Shown here piece after piece: positions 1-11,200 of a stretch of 64,000 nucleotides of DNA (its first letter is position 1; every line of letters begins with the position of its first letter). The position numbers and the translations under genes were made by a program. The notes below the pieces were generated by a model. It made no database searches and was not told the DNA's origin. It saw nothing but the letters and a program-made list of their open reading frames with translations. Source of the DNA: Xanthostigma xanthostigma (Eukaryota > Arthropoda > Insecta > Raphidioptera > Raphidiidae); assembly GCA_963575645.1 (NCBI GenBank), contig OY754466.1, positions 17,524,001-17,588,000 on the forward strand. Direction: 5' to 3'.

Positions 1-165
1 CTATCAAGTTTCTGCCCCGGTTTGAAAAAATCGTAGATTCGTGGCTGCTTCGTCTATTGGTGAAAACCATATGAAAATCTATTCAGTAGTTTTTGAATTT
101 ATCGCGTTCAGACAGACAGATAGACGCGGCGGGGAAACTTTGTTTGATAATATACCTATAGTGAT
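1..165 (+). repeat. Probable LINE 3'-tail fragment
   Basis: The stretch containing GAAAACCATATGAAAATCTA and a following CAGACAGACAGATAGACGCG resembles the conserved 3' ends of insect non-LTR retrotransposons, which often carry a translated-looking tail of this kind. It lies in the intron just before the last exon of the first gene. The 5' limit is outside the window and I see no coding domain. Family assignment is from memory of the motif style only. Confidence 0.4.
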
Positions 166-248
166 TTTTAACCGATTGAACGTGTCCATTTATGTAACCG
201 TTACAAATGTTAAACAAAATATGTATGAGTTTTAATTTTTCATAATAG

Positions 249-634
249 CGAATCCAACAACCCAATTAACATTGGCCACCAGCTCTCAAGCTCAGCTCGC
301 AATCGCTCAACAAAATTTAGCGAACAACTTGGCACAACAGACTCAACCGATCACAAGTCAACAGTTGACATCGCAAGCGCAACAGTTGGCCCTTGCTGCG
401 AACAACACTCAACAGTTGACGTCACAAGCGCAACAGTTGGCTCTCGCCAACACGACTCAGCTGTTGACGCCGCAGAATTTGGCCACCTCGCAACAGATGG
501 CACTGACAGGCAACAGTCAAATGAACGGGGCGATCAGCACGTCGCAAGCAATCGCGATGTCGAACGCAACCCAACCAATGGTTTCTTATCCAATCATGAC
601 GCAGAGTGTGTTACAGAACGCGTTGCCGCACTAG
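249..634 (+). CDS. Last coding exon of a Gln/Ala/Leu-rich protein (partial, unnamed)
   Basis: An acceptor (TTTTTCATAATAG) at 247-248 opens a frame that starts with two bases of a split codon and runs NPTTQLTLATSS... to a TAG stop at 632-634, about 128 residues. There is no ATG near the start (an apparent start at 272 is a TTG), so this is the C-terminal end of a larger protein whose other exons lie left of the window. The composition is Gln, Ala, Leu, Thr and Asn, with an internal duplication: the block QQLTSQAQQLALA occurs twice about 15 residues apart. No enzyme motif, membrane segment or zinc finger is visible. Such low-complexity tails are common in transcription regulators and RNA-binding proteins, but I do not recognise the family and assign no function. 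The gene reads in the same direction as the OPA1 gene, which begins 1.0 kb downstream. Confidence 0.7.
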
Positions 635-693
635 ATGTACACTGTAATTTTTTTTGTCTATGACAAAAGATAGTGCGCTGTTTTGGCGGGTGT

Positions 694-701
694 TGTAAAT
701 A
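694..701 (+). promoter_or_regulatory. Possible Pumilio-binding element in 3' UTR
   Basis: TGTAAATA matches the Pumilio/PUF recognition consensus UGUANAUA and sits 60 bases after the stop of the Gln-rich gene. One 8-mer in AT-rich DNA can arise by chance. Confidence 0.25.
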
Positions 702-1087
702 TTATTAAACTTTTTGTGGGAGCAAAACTGTGTTTGTGAATGCAGCATTATTATATAGAAAAGTTAGTTGTTAAGATGTTTTTTCTAGCTTTTAAAACTG
801 TTTAAATTTGTGAAATTGTGGGATTATTGAATGCAAAGAATTTTTGGTAAATTCAATGTGAAGCAACGAGTGTTACATTTAAAATTTGAAAAATTTTAAT
901 GACTTGATTTCTGGTAAATTCATTATTTATTTAATCAAAGACAATGTTACAATAACATGTATTTTTCTTGCATAAACGAATAGTTACTACGAATTTGAAA
1001 AATCCAGATAGTTACATTTTGGTAATGTAAGTTAATTAAGACTAAGTTTTTCACGTTGAAGAAAATCTGTAATTTACGAAACAGAAA

Positions 1088-1093
1088 AATAAA
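1088..1093 (+). terminator. Candidate poly(A) signal of the Gln-rich gene
   Basis: AATAAA about 455 bases after the TAG stop, followed by a T-rich stretch. A second AATAAA at 1404-1409 is the alternative. Which one is used cannot be decided from sequence. Confidence 0.35.
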
Positions 1094-1656
1094 AGTCTGT
1101 TTATTTATTATTTTTGTGTTTGAACTTATTCATATGTTTATTTTATGTAACAAAAAACATGAGTGATTAATTGAAAGGTAAATAAGCTACCTGAAAGAAC
1201 TAACCAAGAATGCATGCCAAATACAGTCGGTTGTCTGTTATTGCAACATAATAAGAACATTTCCTATACAAGATCTCTGCGTAAGTAAGGTAAGCGGAAA
1301 TGTATTTAAAAATTACATACTGTGCGTATTCTAATGAAATATTCTTCATGATAATTTGCGAAAATTAAAACGCTTTTTAATTCATAACAATTCCATATAT
1401 CTAAATAAAAGTATAATATAATGCCTTATTCAAAAATAAATGAGTTTTTTACATCCCTAGTAAGCGCTCAATAGAACATGGTTCAATTGATTTTGAACGC
1501 ATCCTATTTTAGGGTTATTTACGTATTGTCCAACAGTTGCCGAATGTCGGAAAAAACCGAGAAAGTAAGCAATTGCTCTATATAATAAACAGTTTTTACA
1601 ATATATTCCTTACAATTTAAATGGATTTTATATTATAATAAACGATTTGAGTAAGA

Positions 1657-2250
1657 ATGGCTACTATATTATGCGGAAAATTTGGGTAAGTTTTTGACAT
1701 TTAGAACATAACCTCTGTTTTGGAAAACTAATCATTTTTGTTATATTTTCAATTGCAGTCGATGTAGTAATTCAGTGTCTAAAAATTCATTTAAATATTG
1801 TCAGAGTACAGTAGTTCAACGTTCAGTGTCAAGTATTATATTTACAAGATCATTGGAGCGTTCCCGACCTTTTTTGGTTAGAAAACAAGTGATAGTTATT
1901 TCACCACGGACATACGCAATGCTGGTTGGAAGGATTTTAAGAGGTGTATTGAAAGTTAGATATCTTGTACTTGGAGGAGCCGTCGGAGGTGGTGTTACCC
2001 TACAGAAAGTAAGTTTTGTTATCTTGAGTAAGTTGTGAGACGTCAGAGAAACGTGGAGTATCTACACTGAATAAATACGTTATTGATTTTTAAATGTAAA
2101 GAACGTATTTCTAGAAATATGAACAATGGAAAGATGGATTACCCGATGTGAAGTGGTTGAACGATGTATTGCCTGATACGAATACGTGGCAAGAGTGGCA
2201 GACTTCGTTGATTAGTATGAAAGACAACGTGAGAGATACTATTGAAATAG
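1657..2250 (+). CDS. Opa1: OPA1 exons 1-3: mitochondrial presequence and inner-membrane anchor
   Basis: Exon 1 (1657-1685) gives [10 protein letters not shown]. Exon 2 (1759-2008) continues with a Ser/Arg/Lys-rich, acid-poor stretch as expected for a matrix-targeting presequence, then [13 protein letters not shown], the glycine-rich membrane segment typical of the family. Exon 3 (2115-2250) has [16 protein letters not shown] and TNTWQEWQ, a hallmark block just after the anchor. In OPA1 the long form stays anchored by this segment and proteases release the short form further along. Confidence 0.9.
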
Positions 2251-5200
2251 GTAAGTTTTTTATTTTATTATTTTATAAATTTTTTACCAACTTCTGACTA
2301 GAATTACTATCAAGAAGTTCTGTGCAGAAACTTGTTTTTGAAAAACTAACTTCGTGTTGACGAAAAACTGTTTTGACCGAGGGGCTTTTTATATAGGAAA
2401 TCGTGTATGAAATCGGCGGTAGTCAGTAAGATATTTTGACTTTTTGAAATATCTGTGATATCACTAGCACTGAAGTCAAAATCTTGTGTAAAATTTCTTG
2501 AAATCGTGATGTACATCATGGCTTCAAAAAATTCATGAAATCATAGGAGCCATTTGAATATTTTCTTGAAATCACATTCGAATGATTTCAAAGGAACAAA
2601 ACCCCTGTTTCGGTCATAGATAATTGTACATATTATAAGGAACTGTTTTCAATAAAAAAAATTGGTTGTCTGTAAAGTCGGTTTACGTACGATAGTTTTA
2701 CGTGATAACGTATTCCGCTCGAATATCATATTTAATAATACATAACCTAAATTTTAGTAGCTGTCAAACTATATTTTTACCGACTAATAATTTGATCAAC
2801 CAAAGCAAAATACATATTTTTAAGCAATTATAAAAGACATTTGAAAGAATGTATATATATATTATATATTTGTTAACAAACCGTATAATTTATCGGGCCA
2901 TCTGTCAGATGTAGCTTTCGCTGGAACAGCCGAAAAAATGTTGAACGCACACTACTCTCTGACGTCACGCGAGAAGAGAGAGACTATCGCTTATATCGCG
3001 CTCTCGCTTGCGGAACGTTACTCTTTTTCGTGCGTGCAGCCGGTGTTTCATCAATTTATAAGACGTTATCACGTCAAAAGCTATAACTATAACCCAATAG
3101 TATAATTGTTTCAAGGTGTAAAATTTATCGTTCTTTTTATAATATTTACTATAATAAGTGCTGTTAAATTAATATTAAATTTCATGTAATAATTAGCGCT
3201 ATTAAGATAATTTATTGTAATTATTTGTTATATTAATTTTTTGGAAAATATGTTTTATTATTAAGCACTTATTACATAAGTAATTGTTTATAAAAACTAA
3301 GAAGATTTTAAAATTGATTCATGATATTTAACAGTGAAAAAAAAACAATTGATTTAATTTCAATTAATCATTGATCTTCTATCTGTATTGTTTCTAAAAT
3401 ACTGTACAGTGACTTATGGCTGTGAAACAGGTGAACTTTCGAGATTATTTTTTAGATATGTACAGTGTGTTCACTTAAACTGATAATAGTGAATATTTCG
3501 TGTGTCCTACTGGAATTAAAAAAAAGTTTGAATAGTTTTTTGTTCAACTCGAGATTTGAACTTTTTTTTTGTATCTAGTATCTATATACGAATTTTCAGT
3601 GAACGCACTGTACAGGTCCGGGCTGGAATGGGGGGCAGCCACATAAATGACCAAAGGTGTGCCTCACGAATCTACCAAAAATTAAAAAGAGTAAACTGTC
3701 CACAAAAATTATGAATTTTTTGTACTCATTATTTGACTACGACCAGTCGATAAACTGCCTGGTAACAAAATAGTGGCCAGTCCTAGCCTGGATATACTAT
3801 TTCAGATTTCCATTTCTCAAGATAGTACGAGATCTAGAAACCGTTACCTATGGCATGGTGATTACGAGAATATTCTCATGATAAAGGCCTCGATAACAAA
3901 AATTACGGGAAAAATGATTTTGTTTAAAAATCCTGAAATATATTACGTTCTATAAAACTAGATGTCACCGCATTATTTAATAAACGTATATAGGATTCAT
4001 GCATAGAGATATAAGTAACTAGAGTATGCTAGTGCATATGCTTACCATAAGAGAAAGTGTCCTCAGCTAAAAGAGAGAACGTTGCAGAAAACCAGAAATT
4101 TGTTTACTCAAATCAGCATTTTTTTGCATCATCGGTTACCATAGAGATAAGGAACTGCTCTCTCTCTTAATTGCGGACACTTTCACTGCTCTCTCGCGTA
4201 CACTATTGTAATATATCTATGGATCCATGCCTTATTTTGATTACTTCACGTTAATAAATTGTTTCAATAAAAATTGTATGTAATAATTCTAATGAAAATA
4301 GTATGCTAAAATGATAATATGTACGATATCATTCAAAAATAATTTGTGGACGCAAATTCTCGGAGAATTTGAACAAATTGTGGAGAATTATCTATTTCTA
4401 ATGGCCCCAACAATAACATTATCAGTAGCTAGTTATTGTTTGGTGGGCAGTTATTGTGGAAAGGACGACGTTTAAAATTATAATGTGTGTTCTCAAAAGA
4501 TCCCAGGCTAAAAGCATTAACCGAAGCCAAATACACACAGTTCAGAAATTGGTTCGATCAGCGATTGGACGATGCAATAGCCGCAGCAGAAGAATCGAAT
4601 AATCAGCTTCCAGAAGGAGCTAATCGTAAGTCATAAGGTTAAAAGAATAATAAGTCATCATTTAAACGTCGTTCATTTTTTTTTTTTTCATTTTTTTTAA
4701 ACAGTTCATCGCATGTTTTTTTTTCATTTTAGAATAAAAAAAGACAGCCGGGGAGCTGAAAAGTAAAAAGATACATGCATTGTTCATATTTTCTTATTGT
4801 TTCAAGGCTTTGATGCTTGCTTGTTTACTTAGTAATTTTTGTTAATTGATACTAATGTTTTTTTATTTACAAAAACCAAATACAAGTGTGTAGCGAAAAA
4901 AACACTAAACATTTTTAATTTGTAAAATGGGGAATAAAAAAGCAAAGCTTCTTCTGGTTTCACGCGCTTTCATTAATATTCAACCAATTTAACAAATACG
5001 TTATTGTTGAATTCAATTGTTTTAAAAAACAATTGAACAGAGCGAGCTGTAACGCATGAGCAATATTTTGTATTCAATATTTGTATAATGTAATAAATTC
5101 TGTTTCTAAAATTCTTGCGCCTGGGTACATTCTTTTTGACTTGCGATAATTCAATAAAGAACACTGTAAAACTGACTTAGAAAAAAATTTAAATTGTAAA

Positions 5201-8200
5201 ATTTTATTTTTCCATTTTATAAATTAATATACAGACAATCTGTAAGTTCCGTTCCGTAAGAAAATCTATTTGAGTGGACGTTTAAACAGCGGCCTCAATC
5301 GGTGGATATATTTTCTTATCGGCTAAGAATTGTGGAACGTCTGCGGTTAATAAAATAACAATTTGCTTTCTTTTTGTTCAGGTGTGTTCGTCAACATTTC
5401 CAGCTTGTTAGACAGACTGTACTCAGGTAAATGATATCAATTTTCTTATTGCATCTGAAAACCTATTTGCAAAGCATTGCTCGATCTAATAAAACAAAAG
5501 AATAAAAGTTAATAATAAATGCACTAAGTAAGTTTACATAATTGAAGTCAATTTTTGTTCATTAATACTTCACATCTTCAGTCTCGCCTAAAGAAAAAAA
5601 TAATAATAAATCCGCATTTAAAAATAATTCACCCTTTTTTTATTATTACTTTTAAACTTGTCTTAACCAAAACGACTACTTTATGAATTATTCAATCAAG
5701 TAAATGATGTACTTGTGATGTTTTTTGTTTTTTTATGTTTTTGTTTTTACGATAGCTTTTATTTTTAGAATATATGTAGCGTTTTATTTAATAGATTTTA
5801 AGTATATTGTATTTGTGTATAATTTGTTTTTACAAGTATGTTTTCATATTACTAATTTTTTACAAAATCATTCAGTTTCAAATATTATGACATATGCTGC
5901 CATAAATTCAATTTATCTATATATAAACAAATATTACAAACATTTGGTTTAAATTATATTGATCAAGGAATCGATTGTTTTAGAAACGAAACAGGAGATC
6001 TCAAACAATACGTTAGCGTATGCTCGCTCTGCACCTAACGAAGATTACCAAAAGCAAGGCAAGTGTTTTTTTATGATTTTAAAATCTTATTATACATTTT
6101 TTTATATTGCAATTCGGAACCGATGAAATCTGAAAGATTCCTCAAATAAATCAACGTTAAACCATATTCTCACGAAGTTGTAAAAATAATTAAACTGCTG
6201 TTTTTAAACGCTTGTAGAAACAAATAAACAGCGGCTTGAGAAATTACAAGATGAAATTATTCAAGTTCAAATTAAATATCAGCGTGAACTTGAAAGACTC
6301 GAAAGAGAAAATAAAGAACTCCGTAAGCAGAATTTATTACTCAAAGGAGGGCGGAAGCAACCAATTAAAAAAATAAAGGTTAGTCAACCGTTTTATTATT
6401 ATTTATTGAAAAGGAAACATTTACATAATGTCAACCGTGTTAAATAACATTATGTCAGATACATGTTTAGATGTTATGTAACTCGAAACGGAGAATATCG
6501 ACATTGCGTAGTAATAGTACAAAAATTCCCAATCGTAAAATAAGTGATGATAAAATTATTACTGATCGTTTTCAGAAATCACTAATCGATATGTATTCGG
6601 AAGTATTAGATGAATTGGCTGAGTACGATAGCAATTACAGCACTGCCGATCACCTGCCGAGGGTAGTCGTTGTCGGCGATCAAAGTTCCGGAAAAACGTC
6701 AGTGTTGGAGATGATCGCGCAGGCGCGTATTTTTCCCCGCGGTGCCGGCGAAATGATGACAAGGTAGTAAAACAATCGAAAACTACACAGTGTTTTGGAA
6801 AACGCGAATAACAAAATTGCAAAAATGAATTATTTCAGGGCTCCCGTAAAAGTGACATTGTCGGAAGGACCGTATCATGTGGCGCAGTTTCGCGACTCCA
6901 ACAGAGAATTCGATCTGACGAAAGAGTCGGAACTGGCGGAATTGAGACGTGAGGTCGAATTGCGCATGCGAAATTCGGTGCGCGGCGGAAAAACCGTTTC
7001 GAATGAAGTCATATCGATGACTGTTAAAGGTAAGTGTGTTTTTTTAAACGATTAGACTGTATCTCGAGAATGGTTACTTTACGGTAACCAAACTGAAATC
7101 ATTAAGGTTATTTGATGCATAGAACAGTTTCCAAACGAACAGCTGAAATTTTAATATGTTATTTATGGATATTTCATACATTCACTAAATTTTTAAAATA
7201 AGAATAATAATTAAAAGAAAATGTGATTTTTAACACAATAATAAACGAGAAGGGGCATTGGAAGTGTCCGTAAAAATAATATTAAATCAAATTGGCTCCA
7301 GACAAAATTTTCAAAACATGATTACTCGAAAGTTTGAGAATATTAGTCTATTAGATAACGTAAAAATAATAATGAAAAAACGTTCACATATAGTTTTGGG
7401 GAAGTATTACTTAAAAACTGTCGAAACAACTGTCAAATTACTTGTCAGTCACATCTGAATTATGTCTGTCTCTGTCAAACACATTATACACAGTATACTG
7501 CTGTAGTCAAATTATGTCATTGTTTAATTATTATTTTCTTAAATATTAAAAAATTAAATTTTGATTTATGTAGTCCAGTGCTCCGCAACCTTTTCTCACC
7601 TACGACACACCAAAATTCTTGCTAGATTTCCGCGGCACACCAAAAGCTAAAATATAATTGATACACAAATACACGACTGAGGCGACGACCGACTCAGATC
7701 GACCGAGGCGACACGACGGCAAACGTGCGTTCTACACACTGTGTTTTTTGTTCATATTAAAATAACAATTGAAAAAATTAGTAACAATGTACCAACAAAT
7801 AAAAATTTTCAAACAATGAAAAAAATAGTGCTAATTTATTTCAGTTACATTTTAATGATACCAGAATTTTTTGAGCGATATCTAAGAAATTAAAAATTAA
7901 TTGTCCAAATTTTGCAAAATGTAATTGTAAATTATCAAATACATTGAATTTGACTGCGGCACACCTGTATTTGGCTCATGGCACACCAGTGTGCCACGGC
8001 ACACCGGTTGCGGAGCACTGATGTAGTCTACATAAATAAAAATATATGTTCGTTTGTTCAAAATCTTAAATCTCCGAAAGTTCCTCACTGATTGCTTTGA
8101 AATTTTAACCCGATGTTGCATTCAAAACGCGCGTTTTTATATACCTATTAATTACCTGTGACAGGAAACCATTTTTTTAACAGCGCCATCTGTTGGGCGT

Positions 8201-11200
8201 TAAAGCAACATACGCTATATTAAATGTTTTATGGCAATGGGAGTGTCATATGTTGAACTTAACAATAGCACACGCAAACCAGACTGAGCCACAGCAACGC
8301 GTGGCCGGGCATAGCCAGTATTTAAATAAGAAATAATAGTTTATAAAGTCATAACAACAGATTTTCAGTGCAACAAAATACGAACGCCACTAATGCGGTG
8401 CTGGCGAATAACCTTAAATCATTGATGAAATTTAAAACATTAGTACTAGCCAAGAAAACTTTAATCAGGATATCCAGCTCGACTGTAGCAGTGGACCGAT
8501 ATCTGTCGCATGAACCAATATGGCGTCAGGTACTGGGTAACGCACACACATTCATATGTAGTGTCTGTGAAGTTAAACAACTTTGGTAACTATAGCAAAA
8601 ACAGGTGGAAAGAACCTAAGTTTTCCCAGGTAGTGATAACAGCGCCATCTCGCGTGCGCCAGAAAACGGTCCATCTCAAAACACGGCGAGCATAGGAAGC
8701 TAGGTCTCCTGGTTACAGCCTTCTTGGTACTAACACTGGTAGTTGATAAAAATATTCTAATAATCTTCTAATTGTAGGTCCGGGATTACAACGTATGGTT
8801 TTGGTCGATTTGCCGGGGATTATATCGGTAAGATAAATCGACATTATGATAATACGAGTCCGTATTCGTAAACACTAACCTTTTTTTTTTTATGACAGAC
8901 TGTTACAGTAGACATGGCCGCCGATACTAGAGAAAGCATTCGACAAATGACGCAGGGCTACATGAACAATCCCAACGCGATCATTCTCTGTATACAGGTA
9001 AGATTCAAAGACTAAATTTTAAGGATCTAGTTACCGACAGGCGGCAAAATGTCTAGCGCAATAGGAATACTGAAGAAACTTCCTCGCTTTTAAATAACTA
9101 TTTTGGGAATTTCTTTTAAAGGACGGCTCGGTCGATGCAGAACGAAGCAACGTGACCGATTTGGTAGCACAGTGTGATCCGAGTGGGAAACGAACAATAT
9201 TTGTACTTACGAAAGTCGACATGGCAGAGGAAAATCTCGCCGATCCAAACAGGGTATGTGAATTTCATTTAGTATTTTAAATAATTAAATTCTGTCAGAA
9301 ATGATCTGAATGTTATGAATTTTTATTGCAAGTTGCTACCCTTTAAACCAAACCCTTAATATGTATTGATTTTACATTCTAGATACGTAAAATCTTATCG
9401 GGAAAACTGTTCCCCATGAAAGCTCTCGGATATTTCGCAGTCGTTACGGGACGGGGAAGAAAGGACGACACTATCCAAACAATTAAAGATTACGAAGAAC
9501 AGTTCTTTAAGAACTCGAAATTGTTTAAGTACGTACTCTTTTGTTTTTTTTTATGTAACCCAAATTACTTTCCTTTATTCTTCCTTTGTTTTCCAATTCC
9601 AGAGACCTGCATACAGAAACTGTTTCCTTAGAACCTTTTGGTAGTGTAAGGTAAAAACTAATTTTGTCTATTTTTTTTTTGCCTAGTACCTATTCATAGT
9701 TTCAATAATAAATTGAAAATTCAATTAAAACCGCATTCGAAAAATTTGTACCGTAGTAAAACCGTATAAAAAATATCTTCCTTTAATTTTATTGATAATA
9801 TAAACGTCATGACCTATGTCGGAAAGGATTTTTAATCTAGAGTTTTGTTAAACCTGTAAACAATTGAAAAAACTTTAAACTCTCTCTTATTACTTACACA
9901 GGAAGCTTAACGGAAGCTATCGGAGATCGAAAAGACTCAAATGTGTTTTCATTATAAATCTTGAAATCTTATTATTGTGCAGCATAATTTTTAAACATTG
10001 AGTTTTGATAATGAAAACAACAGGAAATATTCCAGGGATGGACTGATGATGTCGGCTCAAGTTACGACCAGAAATTTGAGTTTGGCTGTCGCTGAATGTT
10101 TTTGGAAAATGGTCCGGGAAACGGTAGAACAGCAAGCGGACGCATTCAAGGCAACTCGGTTCAATTTGGAAACTGAATGGAAAAACAATTTCCCAAGGTA
10201 AGAAACCTTTACGTTTGTTTAAACAAAAACGATTGGTCGATAATTTTATTTATTGAAGAGTACTAATCAGACGTTAATCAAAGATTTGAATAAATACTTT
10301 CATTAAATGGTATTTGAAATACAAATACTAGAAAAGTAATACTTTAACTCAAATACTTTACAAGTCTGACTAACATCTATACTAAAGGGTGATAGATCAA
10401 CACTACCGGTGTTTAATTTACTGAAATTAACAGCTTGATGCTGAGTTGCAGAAAGGATTGTCAAAAAATCCGATTTGATAATGACCTTAGATTGTGAAAA
10501 TGCATATTTCTCCACATGAAAAGTATAGTAGTTTTAATACTATCAAACAGTCAGTACATGCTCTATGCATCCGCGAATATTTTTCTCGCTATTTTTAAAA
10601 ATCGATAGGGTCAATAATTTTTCTTTTTTTGTTATAAGGTCTGTGACTTTGGTTTTTATAACATATCAAATTTTCACCAAATTCCTTTGAAGCGTTTTGA
10701 TTTTATTCGACTGAAAACGCCTATTTTCCGTAAGAGCCTGTGTTAATATTGCAAAAGTTTGATGTGTTTCTCAAAATTGGGATGGTCAATTTTAATCGGA
10801 ATAAGCTCATATTATTTGTATTTGATTAAATAACAATCAAAAGAAGTTTTGTTAACATTCTTTGAGGAGTCATTCCACGGAACAACTACTTTAATGTAGC
10901 TATTTGTAATTTGTAGGTTGCGCGAGTTGGACCGCGATGAATTATTCGAACGCGCCCGTGGTGAGATTTTAGACGAAATCGTGAACTTATCCCAGGTATC
11001 TCCGAAACAGTGGGAAGAATTATTGATGGATAAAATTTGGGATAAAGTTTCGATGCATGTTTTCGAAAATATTTATTTACCAGCTGCTCAAACTGGAAAT
11101 CCAGGTAACGTATATAACTCGTCGTTTTTATATAAAGCTAAAAAAAGCGTTTTTTTTTTTAGATTATAATGTAACAGTGATAATAGCAAACTTAAGGTCG

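Larger units (their letters stand above)
635..1656 (+). other. 3' UTR of the first gene and upstream region of OPA1
   Basis: AT-rich, no gene seen. It should contain the 3' UTR of the Gln-rich gene: candidate poly(A) signals AATAAA lie at 1088-1093 and 1404-1409. The OPA1 promoter and 5' UTR must lie in the right part or overlap it. A five-codon upstream ORF (ATG at 1621, TAA at 1636-1638) precedes the OPA1 start if transcription begins left of 1621. I see no TATA or Inr element that I would defend. Confidence 0.5.
2251..4499 (+). other. OPA1 intron 3
   Basis: Large AT-rich intron. Contents seen: an inverted-repeat element at 2663-3080, one of a three-copy family in the window, and a degenerate inverted-repeat element at 3994-4232. 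In the rest (2251-2660, 3081-3990, 4233-4499) I see no gene. Confidence 0.8.

Noticed and set aside
272-634. A complete 120-residue protein starting at 272
   Set aside because: The first codon is TTG, the frame is open upstream to a splice acceptor at 248, and the composition suggests a C-terminal exon, not a full gene.
6063-6064. GT donor for OPA1 exon 6
   Set aside because: It would add four bases and break the frame. The GC donor at 6059 fits the consensus and the frame.
9998-10035. OPA1 exon 14 starting further left, at an AG near 10023
   Set aside because: Joining exon 13 there gives a different frame and loses the family block; the AG at 10035 restores [14 protein letters not shown] exactly.
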